A stretch of DNA of 42,212 bases from an uncultured Lachnoanaerobaculum sp. GTDB lineage: Bacteria > Bacillota > Clostridia > Lachnospirales > Lachnospiraceae. The translations under genes were made by a program, and so were the position numbers. Below are positions 25,162-33,973 of this stretch, piece after piece (position 1 is the stretch's first letter; each line of letters starts with the position of its first letter). The notes under the pieces are model-generated. The model did not search any database, had not been told where the DNA came from, and was given only the letters and a program-made list of their open reading frames with translations. The stretch lies in contig NZ_CALLVU010000082.1 of assembly GCF_938015485.1 (NCBI RefSeq), positions 1 to 42,212 on the forward strand, in the 5' to 3' direction.

Positions 25162-26412
25162 TTACGGATGAAGTACCTGATAATTTGCCACATCGTAATA
25201 TCCTGCAGGATCCGCAGTACTTCCAAACCATACATGTGCATACTTTCCGTCTATCGCAACACCCATGGTCTTTAAATCCGACCAATCTCCCTGTGTTGTC
25301 ATTACGGCATTATGTCCTGATGAATTCTTCCATAGATCAAGTGCATACTCAGGAGTTATATTGCCGCTGTACCATGAAGAAATCTCATATCCGTTTCCGG
25401 TATAGGAAGTCAACTCTCTCGGCTTACTCCACATATTGTCTGCATATTCGTGATCGGATGTGTATACCACCGGTGTCCAGCTGCCGTGGTTTGACCAGCT
25501 GTGCAGATTACCCTGCATACCTCTTGAATCTCTCTGCTTTTCAGGCGTATAGGTATTTGAATCAGATACATGAGTTCTTGCAACAATTGTAAGTGACTTT
25601 GAGAATGAAAGCTTTTGCAGTCCCTTACTCTCTCTGTAAGCATTGATAATATAGTACAATTTTGCTTCCTTTTCACTCACTCCCATTGCCTTTAGCGCGT
25701 CAATAACTCTTGTCTCCTCACTTGAAACCTGTGTAACGGTATTTGCCGCATTGTTTGAAGCATTAGGAGTAACCACTGTGCTTGGAGTATTATTACCTGT
25801 ATTTGCCACATTATCGTTTTGTGTATTTGCAGAAGTATTTCCGGTATTTGTACTTGTGTTTGCATTGTTATTATTCGATGTATTCGGAGTAACTACCTGA
25901 TGATTGCCGCCTGTAGTATTTGCATTTGTATTGCTTCCTGCATTGTCGGTATTTGTGTTTGTTGTAACCGTTGAGCTGCCTGAACTTCCGCCTGAACTTC
26001 TTCTACCTGAGCTTCTGCCGCCTCCTGATCCGCTGCTTCTGCCGCCGCCTGAGCTTCCACTTGATCTCTTACTTATATTTACAGTCCTCTTGATGCCCTC
26101 TACCCACTTACCGGTGGCATCAACATAGTAACCGTCAGGAGTGGATGTACTTACAAGCATCGCACCGTCAGCACCTACATAGTAGTTTCCTACCCAACGA
26201 TTCTCAAGCATATAACCGATATTGTCAAAGTAGTACCACTTATTGTTTATCAGTTTCCATTGGTTGGTAGGATATGCTCCGTTTGCTTCCTCATACCACC
26301 ATCCCTTATCATTTCTCTTCCACTGCGCATCTGCAGCCATAACAGGTACCGCCAAAAAAGCCGAAACCGCTACAGCCGAAACAGAACATAATAATTTCTT
26401 AATCAAATTCAT
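25162..26412 (-). CDS. Secreted CAP-domain protein with cell-wall-binding repeats
   Basis: A 416-residue exported protein. A signal peptide (about 1-26, ending PVMAADA) is followed by three to four choline-binding-like cell-wall repeats rich in W, Y and G (about 28-100: GWWYEEANG, NKWYYFDNIGYML, GYYVDATGKWV). Next come a Ser/Gly/Arg-rich linker (about 105-145) and a long Asn/Thr-rich low-complexity stretch (about 145-225). The C-terminal CAP/SCP domain (about 235-416) has YYIINAYRESKGLQKLSFS and HVSDSNTYTPE. The frame opens at a GTG (26430), but the ATG at 26412 lies 5 nt after GGAGG and gives a better signal peptide. CAP proteins of this kind are envelope-associated, and their ligand or activity is unknown. 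Confidence 0.88.
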   Translation of the reverse strand: MNLIKKLLCSVSAVAVSAFLAVPVMAADAQWKRNDKGWWYEEANGAYPTNQWKLINNKWYYFDNIGYMLENRWVGNYYVGADGAMLVSTSTPDGYYVDATGKWVEGIKRTVNISKRSSGSSGGGRSSGSGGGRSSGRRSSGGSSGSSTVTTNTNTDNAGSNTNANTTGGNHQVVTPNTSNNNNANTSTNTGNTSANTQNDNVANTGNNTPSTVVTPNASNNAANTVTQVSSEETRVIDALKAMGVSEKEAKLYYIINAYRESKGLQKLSFSKSLTIVARTHVSDSNTYTPEKQRDSRGMQGNLHSWSNHGSWTPVVYTSDHEYADNMWSKPRELTSYTGNGYEISSWYSGNITPEYALDLWKNSSGHNAVMTTQGDWSDLKTMGVAIDGKYAHVWFGSTADPAGYYDVANYQVLHP

Positions 26413-26454
26413 AAACACCTCCAAAATCACAAAACGATTTTAATACTGTTATGT

Positions 26455-26460
26455 ATTATA
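26455..26460 (-). promoter_or_regulatory. Probable -10 of the CAP-protein gene
   Basis: Minus-strand TATAAT about 45 bp before the start codon in the 105-bp gap behind the GH32 gene. The nearest -35-like TTGAAT is 21 bp upstream, too far for a standard promoter, so the call is tentative. Confidence 0.4.
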
Positions 26461-26517
26461 TTAACATTTTTGTATCACTATATTCAAGTACTGTAAGCGA
26501 TTTCTTTTTATTATAAA

Positions 26518-27948
26518 TTACTCTATCTCATTTTTACATACATTGATATCTACCTTGCCGTCAGCTAAGAATCTTATCTCATTTGCATCAAGCGGTGTAT
26601 AAATCCTTGATGTAAGGACCTGTTTTCCGTTGTTAATAAAAATCTCAATGCTGTATCTGTCAATCAGAACACACAAAGATAGCTTTCCGTCACAAATATC
26701 TATATCTATCTTTCTCTCATCTATTGCATCTTTGGAAAGATAAGAAAATCTCCTTGAAAACTTTAATGTCTGCTTTTTCATATTTATTTTTATAAATGAA
26801 TTGTAATTATCATCAGCCGCCAAGAATATAGTAAGCTTGTTCGCATCAACATTTGTAATATCAAAGTCAAACCGTGCAACTCTTGAGTTCAAATCCTCAT
26901 CGACATATTTTTCATTTTTATTTAAAGTAAAACTTGTACTATATCTGTTTTTATAATGACTCTCAAGCTCCTTTGCAGGCATCTGATAAATATTCTTACC
27001 CTTAAGCATAAGCTCCCTTGGGTAAGTCATCTGTCCGCACCACTTCGCTCCTTCAGGGGTTAAATCATTGCCCCAGTCATGAAGCCACGCAACAGATAAA
27101 GTTCTACCGTCTGCATACAAGCTTTGCGGAGCATAGTAGTCAAACCCGAAGTCAAGAGTCTTTCCCTTGGTATCGGGAATAAACTTATGACTTTTCTTAT
27201 CATAATCTCCGACAAAGTATATTACCTGATGTCCGTTAAAGTACTTCCTCTTCTTAGCTTTCATCTCCATTACAGAAATTACAAGTACATATTTATTGCC
27301 AAGCATAAAAAAATCCGGGCATTCCCACATCTTGCCGTACTTTCCGTCATTCTCAAACAGTATTCCTACATACTTCCATTCAAGCAGTTCCTTTGATTCA
27401 AACAAAAGTATAGTTCCAAGACCCTCGTCATTTTTGGCACTTGCTATGCAGTAGTATATGCCGTCTTCCTTCCAAATCTTAGGGTCTCTAAAGTCAACTC
27501 CGCTAAATCCCTCAGGCAAATCACCTGTCTTAATCACAGGCTCTTTTGAAATACATTTATATTCTGTTCCGTCTCCTACAGCTACAACCTGCTCTTCTTT
27601 ATTGTCATTGTGAAGAGTATATATCAATATGTGCTTATCTCCTTCAACTATAGCCGTACCTGAAAAGCACTGTCCCTTCATCTCATCATCAGGTGCCAAT
27701 GCTACCGGCAATCTGTCCCATTTTACAAAGTCTTTGCTCTTTGCATGCCCCCAGTGCATCGGCCCCCATTTTATATCATATGGATTATACTGATAGAACA
27801 GATGATATTCGCCGTTAAAGAATGAAAAACCGTTAGGGTCGTTCATCCAACCGATATCAGGCGTAAAATGGTACACCGGTCTGTCACTGTCACTTATTTT
27901 TGATTTATTCTCTCTGAAATACTCGTCAGCTCTTTCTTTGTTGTTCAT
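26518..27948 (-). CDS. GH32 glycosidase, sucrose-6-phosphate hydrolase/fructanase-like
   Basis: A 476-residue GH32 enzyme hydrolysing beta-fructosidic bonds. The five-bladed propeller carries the nucleophile Asp37 in WMNDPNG (34-40), the transition-state Asp in FRDPK (near 153) and the acid/base Glu in MWECPDF (near 207). A beta-sandwich domain follows (about 330-476). There is no signal peptide, so it acts in the cytoplasm, most likely on sucrose, sucrose-6-phosphate or short fructans. No sucrose PTS, fructokinase or LacI regulator is adjacent. It follows the LUD gene by 11 nt and has an AAGAAGG site. Confidence 0.92.
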   Translation of the reverse strand: MNNKERADEYFRENKSKISDSDRPVYHFTPDIGWMNDPNGFSFFNGEYHLFYQYNPYDIKWGPMHWGHAKSKDFVKWDRLPVALAPDDEMKGQCFSGTAIVEGDKHILIYTLHNDNKEEQVVAVGDGTEYKCISKEPVIKTGDLPEGFSGVDFRDPKIWKEDGIYYCIASAKNDEGLGTILLFESKELLEWKYVGILFENDGKYGKMWECPDFFMLGNKYVLVISVMEMKAKKRKYFNGHQVIYFVGDYDKKSHKFIPDTKGKTLDFGFDYYAPQSLYADGRTLSVAWLHDWGNDLTPEGAKWCGQMTYPRELMLKGKNIYQMPAKELESHYKNRYSTSFTLNKNEKYVDEDLNSRVARFDFDITNVDANKLTIFLAADDNYNSFIKINMKKQTLKFSRRFSYLSKDAIDERKIDIDICDGKLSLCVLIDRYSIEIFINNGKQVLTSRIYTPLDANEIRFLADGKVDINVCKNEIE

Positions 27949-27959
27949 ATAACCTTCTT

Positions 27960-28586
27960 TTAAAATCCCAGATTATCGTTCACCAATATTACATGTATTC
28001 TGTCTTTGTGGCGTGAATATCTTGTAATCAAAAACTGGCAGCAGATAGTGTCGGGTGACTTGCAGTCTGAGCATTTTCCTGTAATCTTGCACGGAGTCTT
28101 TATATCAAATCTCTGTGTATTTGCGGTAGCGGCTACATTTCTGGCACGCTTCATGGCACTGTCGATGTCTGAACATATCTTATTGATTCCGACTATAAAC
28201 ACAACCTTTTTCGGTCCCTGCGCAATGCAGGATACACGGTTTGAGTTTCCGTCAATATTTACAAGCACTCCGTCATCTGTCATAGCATTGGCACTTGAAA
28301 GAAATATATCCGCATCATAAGCCGCCAAAAGAGCTTCTCTAGGTTCCATCTTGGCTCTGTCCATATAATTATAGTTGCCCTGCTCAAGTGCACAAATCAA
28401 ACCGATTTCATGCGCACTCATACATCCGCCCATTGCAATCTTACTGTTTTCAGGGATAAGCTCAAGAGCAATCTTAAGCGCTTCTTCCTTATCCTTTGCA
28501 TAATACCCTGTCATATTACGTGATTTCAAACCTTTGATTACGGTATCCGCCAAACTTTCATTTCTCTTTTTTAAGTTCTCGTTCAT
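27960..28586 (-). CDS. LUD-domain protein (LutC/YkgG-like, DUF162 type)
   Basis: A 208-residue protein of the LUD family, related to the LutB/LutC lactate-utilisation proteins. The stand-alone form here is common in Clostridia. Recognisable segments are AMGGCMSAHEIGL (about 51-63), the LSSANAMTDDGVLVNIDGNSNRV-type core (about 97-118, typical of the family) and VVFIVGINKI. A Cys-rich tail with CKITGKCSDCKSPDTICC (about 166-183) could bind a metal or iron-sulfur cluster. It precedes GH32 by 11 nt in the same direction. Its biochemical function is not established. Confidence 0.85.
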   Translation of the reverse strand: MNENLKKRNESLADTVIKGLKSRNMTGYYAKDKEEALKIALELIPENSKIAMGGCMSAHEIGLICALEQGNYNYMDRAKMEPREALLAAYDADIFLSSANAMTDDGVLVNIDGNSNRVSCIAQGPKKVVFIVGINKICSDIDSAMKRARNVAATANTQRFDIKTPCKITGKCSDCKSPDTICCQFLITRYSRHKDRIHVILVNDNLGF

Positions 28587-28679
28587 ATATTCTCCTCTTA
28601 CTTAATTACTGTCAATATATTTGAGCGTTGATATGAAACAGTATTTAGATTATAACTCTTTTTTTGCAAATCAGAAATA

Positions 28680-30329
28680 CTAATTGCACTCAATAGCCTT
28701 TGCTCTTTCAAGTGCTTTATCGATATTTTCACAGAAGTTTTCTCTTCCCGCTTTTTCTATAAATCCTGCCTTTTCCATTACTTTCATAGGCTGCTTATTT
28801 ACATGTGATAATATCAAAGTCATGTTCCTTTTTTTGCAAAGCTCAAGTAACTCTTCCAAAGCTTCAAGTCCTGAAATATCCATTGCCGGTACATTTCTCA
28901 TACGAAGAACCAGTACATTTTTTTTGGCTTCATGTGATATATTAAGTAAATCTTTTGTAGCTCCAAAAAATAACGCTCCGAAAATCTCATAGACTATTGT
29001 ATTTTCAGGTACAGCCTTAAAGTCGGAATTCAGTGCATACTCGTCTGAATCTGATTTGTCCACCCACTGCCTTACATTTGCAATATCCGACATACGCTTT
29101 AGGAAAAGAAATGCGGCAAGAATCATACCGAATTTTATGGCCATTACCAAATCAAAGAGTACTGTTAAAAATAAAGTAATCAATAAAACTGCAATGTCAC
29201 TTTTAGGTGCTGTTTTTATTATGTGTACCACATTTCTCCATCCGCTCATATTGTAGCCGACTATAATAAGAATGGCAGCCAGACAGCTCATAGGAATAAG
29301 TGATGCATATGGCATCAAAAACAACAATATTAGCATAAGTGTAATTGCATGAATCATACCTGCAATCGGTGTTCTTCCGCCGTTTTTAACATTTGCAGCG
29401 GTTCTTGCAATAGCTCCGGTAGCAGGTATTCCTCCAAAGAGCGCAGACATTATATTACCGACTCCCTGTCCTATAAGCTCTGCATTAGGACTGTGATGAC
29501 TCTCTGTCATTGTATCTGAAACCACACAGGATAAAAGCGATTCTATGGCAGCCAATATTGCTATGGTAAATGCCGGTGAAACCATCAAAGATATAAGCTC
29601 AGGTGATATATGAGGTATACCGAACTTTGGAAGTCCTGCTTTTATAGTATATAAATCCCCTATAGTTTTTACAGGTAGATTTCCGAACTTTACAATTAGA
29701 GTTGTAATTATAATAGCAATCAAAGATCCCGGAATCTTCTTAGATACCTTTGGCCAGAATATCTGAATAAGCAGCGCCAAAAGACCTACTAAAAAAGTGG
29801 CGATATTTAATGTGTGAAAGTTCTTAAAAAGAGCAATCATCTTCTCCACAAATTCTGCCGGCACCGCTCCCATATCAAGTCCGAAAAAGTCTTTTATCTG
29901 TCCTGCCACTATGCTCACAGCGATTCCGAAGGTGAATCCTACCGTAATAGTCTTCGGTATAAACTTTATCAGATCTCCAAGTCTAAAGATTCCCATAAGT
30001 ATCAGCATAAATCCCGCCATTATGGTGGCAACTGTAAGTCCTGCCATGCCATACTGAGCCACTATACCATAGATTATTATAACAAATGCCGCTGTAGGTC
30101 CACCTATTTGTACTATACTTCCACCTAAAAATGAGATAAAAAATCCTGCAACCACTGCCGTATAAAGTCCCTGCTCGGGGTTTACACCTGATGCAATTGC
30201 AAGCGCTATTGACAGCGGCATTGCAATAATTGCAACTATGATACCTGAAATTAAATCCTTTACAAACTGCTCACCGCTGTAGCCTTTTAATGCTTCAAAA
30301 ATCTTGGGTCTTATATAACTTAAGTCCAC
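28680..30329 (-). CDS. SulP/SLC26 anion transporter with STAS domain
   Basis: A 549-residue integral membrane transporter of the SulP family. It has about 12-14 hydrophobic segments (residues about 25-420) and a C-terminal cytoplasmic STAS domain (about 435-545). The family signature region GLYTAVVAGFFISFLGGS (about 53-70) and the QIGGPTAAF motif are intact. The STAS loop RMRNVPAMDISGLEAL is typical. Such proteins carry sulfate, bicarbonate or dicarboxylates by proton or sodium coupling; the ion is not readable here. The start is GTG, placed 4 nt after GGAGGA. No sulfate-reduction genes are nearby. Confidence 0.92.
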   Translation of the reverse strand: MDLSYIRPKIFEALKGYSGEQFVKDLISGIIVAIIAMPLSIALAIASGVNPEQGLYTAVVAGFFISFLGGSIVQIGGPTAAFVIIIYGIVAQYGMAGLTVATIMAGFMLILMGIFRLGDLIKFIPKTITVGFTFGIAVSIVAGQIKDFFGLDMGAVPAEFVEKMIALFKNFHTLNIATFLVGLLALLIQIFWPKVSKKIPGSLIAIIITTLIVKFGNLPVKTIGDLYTIKAGLPKFGIPHISPELISLMVSPAFTIAILAAIESLLSCVVSDTMTESHHSPNAELIGQGVGNIMSALFGGIPATGAIARTAANVKNGGRTPIAGMIHAITLMLILLFLMPYASLIPMSCLAAILIIVGYNMSGWRNVVHIIKTAPKSDIAVLLITLFLTVLFDLVMAIKFGMILAAFLFLKRMSDIANVRQWVDKSDSDEYALNSDFKAVPENTIVYEIFGALFFGATKDLLNISHEAKKNVLVLRMRNVPAMDISGLEALEELLELCKKRNMTLILSHVNKQPMKVMEKAGFIEKAGRENFCENIDKALERAKAIECN

Positions 30330-30370
30330 ATTTCCTCCATTAAATTCTAAAAAATTGAGTATTTACTCTT

Positions 30371-30411
30371 AGAACCATATGATTCTAACACAGAAAAAAT
30401 AAACTGTACAA
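30371..30411 (-). promoter_or_regulatory. SulP promoter with a palindromic site over the -10
   Basis: Minus-strand -35 TTGTAC (30411-30406), an 18-bp spacer, and -10 TAGAAT (30387-30382). A 16-bp near-perfect palindrome AGAACCATATGATTCT (30371-30386) overlaps the -10 and the probable start site. That is the position expected of a repressor operator. The cognate regulator is not identifiable. Confidence 0.5.
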
Positions 30412-30414
30412 TAG

Positions 30415-31722
30415 CTATTTATCTACGTATTCTCCGATTTTATAAATATTATATAAAGGAATATTTGTCATACATTCCTGCTCACGATAATCTGACATAG
30501 ATGTACGCACAGCATACTTTGGATGATACTTTTCACAAAAAGCTTTAAGACTCTTTGCTCTCAAATTTTCTTCCGCTTTAACCTCTAGAGGAATTATAGA
30601 TGTTTTGCCCTGAATCATAAAATCTATCTCTCCACTTGAATTGGATGTGGAATAATAATAAGGCTCTATACCTTCTGATGCAATAAGTTGCTGCAAAACA
30701 TACTGCTCTGTCAATGCTCCCTTAAATTCAGTAAAAATTCTGTTGCCGTCAATAATCACTTGAGCATTCAAATCTGTCATAGCTATCAACAAACCGATAT
30801 CAAGCAGATACACTTTAAATGCATCAAGGTCAAGATACGCTTTCAATGGAAGCGCTACTTTTCCCACTCTTTGTACCTTATGAATCAACCCGCAATCTAA
30901 AAGCCACTGTAATGCAAGTTCAAAGTCCTTTGCTCTTGAGCCCTTTCTAACTTGTCCATAGATGTATTTTTTATTTTCTTTTGCCAACTGCATTGGAATA
31001 GAATCCCACACAAGATTTAGTCTTGGAACAAGTGAAACTTCAGCATGCTTTGAAAAGTCTTGTTGATAATAATTCAAAAGGTTTTTCTGTATTTCTCTCA
31101 CTTGTTTAAAATCTTTACTGTCAACATAAGTTTTTACAACCTCAGGCATTCCACCTACATAGTAGTATTCACGAAGTCTTTCTATATATTTAGTCTTAAA
31201 CATTGTTATCATATCTGTATCATCACTTTGAAGTACATTTGCAAAACGTTCTTCACCTAAAGCATACAAAAACTCAAGAAAAGTCAATGGGTAAAGATCC
31301 ATAAAGTCAACCTTGCCTACAGGAAATGATGTACCTTTATGAAGAGCTACACCTAATAATGAACCTGCAGCTACTATTGCATACTCCGGTGCATTCTCAC
31401 AAAAGTATTTCAATGAAGATAGAGCCTTTGGTACCTCTTGTACTTCATCAAATATCAATAAAGTATTTTTTGCATCAATAGAAACTCCTGTTTCTATACT
31501 GATTGCCAATAAAATCCTGTCTATATTAATATCGCCCTCAAATACCTGCTCCAACCTTTTATTATTATCAAAATTTACATAAGCAACTTTTTCAAAACAT
31601 GTTCTTCCGAACTCCTTCATCAGCCAGGTTTTTCCAACCTGTCTTGCCCCTCTGATAATCAAAGGCTTTCTATTTTGTTTATCCTTCCATTCTATAAGTT
31701 TTTCAAGTGCAAAACGCTTCAT
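30415..31722 (-). CDS. AAA ATPase with DUF4143 domain
   Basis: A protein of about 435 residues with an N-terminal AAA_14 P-loop domain and a C-terminal DUF4143 domain, a widespread family of unclear function. Walker A is GARQVGKTW (25-33), Walker B is LLIFDEVQEVPKAL (about 93-106), and a sensor-like AAGSLLG follows. YYYVGGMPEVV (about 187-197) and the PD-(D/E)XK-like tail EIDFMIQGKTSIIPLEVKA (about 370-388) are family hallmarks. The frame opens at TTG (31737), but the ATG at 31722 sits 6 nt after GGGAGGT and is preferred. It is monocistronic with its own promoter. Confidence 0.9.
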   Translation of the reverse strand: MKRFALEKLIEWKDKQNRKPLIIRGARQVGKTWLMKEFGRTCFEKVAYVNFDNNKRLEQVFEGDINIDRILLAISIETGVSIDAKNTLLIFDEVQEVPKALSSLKYFCENAPEYAIVAAGSLLGVALHKGTSFPVGKVDFMDLYPLTFLEFLYALGEERFANVLQSDDTDMITMFKTKYIERLREYYYVGGMPEVVKTYVDSKDFKQVREIQKNLLNYYQQDFSKHAEVSLVPRLNLVWDSIPMQLAKENKKYIYGQVRKGSRAKDFELALQWLLDCGLIHKVQRVGKVALPLKAYLDLDAFKVYLLDIGLLIAMTDLNAQVIIDGNRIFTEFKGALTEQYVLQQLIASEGIEPYYYSTSNSSGEIDFMIQGKTSIIPLEVKAEENLRAKSLKAFCEKYHPKYAVRTSMSDYREQECMTNIPLYNIYKIGEYVDK

Positions 31723-31770
31723 AAGATTACCTCCCAAAATACTTCCCTAAAAACATATACTCTTTTTTAT

Positions 31771-31799
31771 ATATTAGGGGTTTAAAAGTATTTCGTCAA
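31771..31799 (-). promoter_or_regulatory. Promoter of the AAA/DUF4143 gene
   Basis: Minus-strand -35 TTGACG (31799-31794), exactly 17 bp, and -10 TAATAT (31776-31771). It lies 49 bp upstream of the ATG at 31722, with the two 16-bp repeats directly upstream of the -35. Confidence 0.6.
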
Positions 31800-31802
31800 C
31801 AT

Positions 31803-31850
31803 TTTTAAGACCGTAAAAATGTAATTTATTGCGCTTTTAAGGCCGTAAAA
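31803..31850 (-). repeat. Two 16-bp palindromic direct repeats upstream of the AAA gene promoter
   Basis: TTTTAAGACCGTAAAA (31803-31818) and TTTTAAGGCCGTAAAA (31835-31850) differ at one base and are 32 bp apart, about three helical turns. The second copy is itself a 7/8 palindrome, the first slightly less regular. They end 3 bp from the -35, the position of an activator or operator pair. Confidence 0.6.
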
Positions 31851-31879
31851 TCGTTTTCTGCTTATAAATCTAAATTTTT

Positions 31880-32713
31880 TTACATTCCCTGCTTATTGTA
31901 GATTACTATTCTTTCAGCGCTCTTGCCGAAGAAATGATAACCTGAGCCTCCCTCACTTATAACATCAAGCAGCTCATCAGGTTTTGTCACCAAGATACCG
32001 CCCATTACAGTCACTCCTCTTTTAAAGAATGCATCAGGTATCATACCTGCTGTAGGACCTGTAACCAAAACATCGGCACCGGGTTTACACATAGCCAGTA
32101 AATCCGGTAATGTATCATTAAGTATAGTAACACCTGTAATAACATCAAGGTCGGAATCCGGCAGATAAATATCTGCATCCTTTGCAGGTGCAAAATGCTC
32201 CAACTCCTTGCCCTTTAGAGTGCGTGAATCCATCTCAAGAACTTTAAAATCTGCATCTGCCGCAAGTAGCTTTTTAAGCATCGGTACCAAAGCACCTATT
32301 ACAACACTCTTTTTACCATTGGGAATTTCCATCACATCAAAAGAATCTACATCTGTCTCTATCTTATACTCCAAATTCTTATTTTCTTCCCAGTAACAAG
32401 CCGAAAGTGCATTAAGTGTTGCAATAGCCAGTGTCTTTCTGAGAATATTTGTATGTGAAAGATCGTCCAAATAACTTTTTACACTTCTTCCGCCAAGTTT
32501 ACCTGATAAAGGCATAGCCTTTGCGGAGCTTGGACAGCATACAGCCTCCGGAATCTCCTTAACAGGTGTAAAACAAAGCCCTCCATGACCTGTACTTAAT
32601 TTTACTCCTGAGAAGAACAGTCCGAACACCGCCCTTTCAACTACCATTTTATCCAGTCTCTCTCCAAAGTACTCTTTCAAAATATCGGCACTTTCCTGTA
32701 ATAATATATTCAT
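31880..32713 (-). CDS. DUF364/DUF4213-type Rossmann-like protein
   Basis: A 277-residue cytoplasmic protein resembling the putative heavy-metal-chelation (DUF364) family, with an N-terminal DUF4213-like alpha/beta domain. The N-terminal part includes FSGVKLSTGHGGLCFTP (about 33-49) and an AVCCPSSAKA loop with paired cysteines (about 57-66). The C-terminal Rossmann-like half has VVIGALVPMLKKL, SDLDVITGVTILNDTL and VTGPTAGMIPDAFFKRGV. Family members often sit near metal or cofactor uptake genes; no such transporter is adjacent here. It is a single gene, divergent from the membrane protein at 32.9 kb. Confidence 0.82.
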   Translation of the reverse strand: MNILLQESADILKEYFGERLDKMVVERAVFGLFFSGVKLSTGHGGLCFTPVKEIPEAVCCPSSAKAMPLSGKLGGRSVKSYLDDLSHTNILRKTLAIATLNALSACYWEENKNLEYKIETDVDSFDVMEIPNGKKSVVIGALVPMLKKLLAADADFKVLEMDSRTLKGKELEHFAPAKDADIYLPDSDLDVITGVTILNDTLPDLLAMCKPGADVLVTGPTAGMIPDAFFKRGVTVMGGILVTKPDELLDVISEGGSGYHFFGKSAERIVIYNKQGM

Positions 32714-32867
32714 ACTTTATTTCCTTTCCGTCTGAAACTCATCAGCAAACTAATTATAGATTCCTATTGTTTTCGCAACAGCTTTTACACTCTTACCCTT
32801 AATATCATATACTATTCCATTAAATATATAATATCAATAATATATCGCAAATTATTATGTAAAATGA

Positions 32868-32873
32868 TATAAT
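32868..32873 (+). promoter_or_regulatory. Extended -10 promoter of the membrane protein gene
   Basis: TGATATAAT on the plus strand is an extended -10, 37 bp before the ATG at 32910. No good -35 is seen. The 196-bp divergent gap is very AT-rich and probably also holds the promoter of the DUF364-type gene. Confidence 0.5.
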
Positions 32874-32909
32874 ATAACCGTTTATCCGTAATCAAACAGG
32901 AGGGATACT

Positions 32910-33932
32910 ATGGGATTTTTTATATCTACATTAGCCTTTGGTATATTTTCACTGCTATGCTTTATTTTAGCCGTTTTTATATACTTCAGACTGCTTATAG
33001 CTGTTTGTACTTTTAAGAAGCTCCCTAAATGGATATATACTTTAGGTCATATCCAGATTACAAGGAGGGCCGTTCAATATGACGACATTACAGATAGGCC
33101 CGCAATGATAGAGGCGAGTATTTTTATGCTATGTATTATTTCAGTTAATATAATAGTTACCGGTGTAAATTATTTCAAATTACATAATATAGGGAAAGCA
33201 ATTTTTTCCTGTTTAAAAATGCAGTTTGCTGTAATTATAGCTGCAATAATACTTTCCGGAATTATCAGACCGCTTATACGTTTTTTTATACCCTCATACC
33301 GTACGAAATATTCTTATTCAACTACCAATGCGTTGGATGTACTTATGTTTTTCTACTCATTTGCATTTACTTTTTTTATATCTATAGCAGGTATTCCTGC
33401 TAAGCCTGTAAATGTACAGATAGCAGGAACTAATGTGATTATCGGCACAACAAAGGCATCCGTTCTTCTTGCTAACGGCTTTACATTTAAAGAAAAAAAT
33501 GCAGACAGTGAGATCATAAATCCTCGAAGCGACCACTTTTACTACGGAGAATATTTGGAATTATATCTTGGTGACAAGTCTTTCGGTCATGTATGTGTCA
33601 CACCTACATGGAAGGACTCGGATGAGCTGAAAAACTGTACTGTAACATCATTTAAGGTTATACCTGATGATACAGATTTATCTGCTGTAAAGATTAACAA
33701 TATAGCGCTGTCGGACTTAGATCTTAACGACTTTGAAAATAAAAATTTGACAGATATTTTTTCACTGCATCCTATAGATTATGATGAGATGAAAGGTCCT
33801 TATTACTTTGTACTTACATTGCAAACTCATGACTATTCTATGTGGAAGCGTTATCGGATAGAAGCTGATTTTAACTACGACAACAGTCTTTCATACTACA
33901 CTGTTATGGCACAACATACTATATGGGAATAA
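32910..33932 (+). CDS. Membrane protein of unknown function with extracytoplasmic C-terminal domain
   Basis: A 340-residue protein that I do not recognise. The N-terminal 165 residues hold four hydrophobic segments (about 5-32, 68-88, 104-124 and 143-163). The C-terminal 175 residues are soluble, beta-rich and acidic, with aromatic motifs such as DHFYYGEYLELYLGD and MWKRYRIEADFNYD. There are no catalytic motifs. One of only two plus-strand genes, it has a GGAGGG site 6 nt before the ATG. It is convergent with the first copy of the duplicated gene and shares a bidirectional terminator with it. Confidence 0.78.
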   Translation: MGFFISTLAFGIFSLLCFILAVFIYFRLLIAVCTFKKLPKWIYTLGHIQITRRAVQYDDITDRPAMIEASIFMLCIISVNIIVTGVNYFKLHNIGKAIFSCLKMQFAVIIAAIILSGIIRPLIRFFIPSYRTKYSYSTTNALDVLMFFYSFAFTFFISIAGIPAKPVNVQIAGTNVIIGTTKASVLLANGFTFKEKNADSEIINPRSDHFYYGEYLELYLGDKSFGHVCVTPTWKDSDELKNCTVTSFKVIPDDTDLSAVKINNIALSDLDLNDFENKNLTDIFSLHPIDYDEMKGPYYFVLTLQTHDYSMWKRYRIEADFNYDNSLSYYTVMAQHTIWE

Positions 33933-33966
33933 AAAACGGAAAGCTTAAACGGCTTTCCCTTTTTTA
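33931..33966. terminator. Bidirectional rho-independent terminator
   Basis: GGAAAGC (33938-33944) and GCTTTCC (33952-33958) form a 7-bp stem, with A6 on the left and T6 on the right. It can therefore stop transcription from both the membrane protein gene and the convergent gene ending at 33974. Confidence 0.88.
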
Positions 33967-33973
33967 TATCAGA

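Noticed and set aside
25750..26090. Possible CRISPR or tandem repeat
   Set aside because: The short repeated codons encode Asn/Thr and Ser/Gly low complexity inside one gene. There are no regular repeat-spacer units, and no CRISPR array was seen anywhere in the window.
25904..26128. Pro/Leu-rich open frame on the plus strand
   Set aside because: It is the antisense of the Ser/Gly and Asn/Thr low-complexity linker of the secreted CAP protein.
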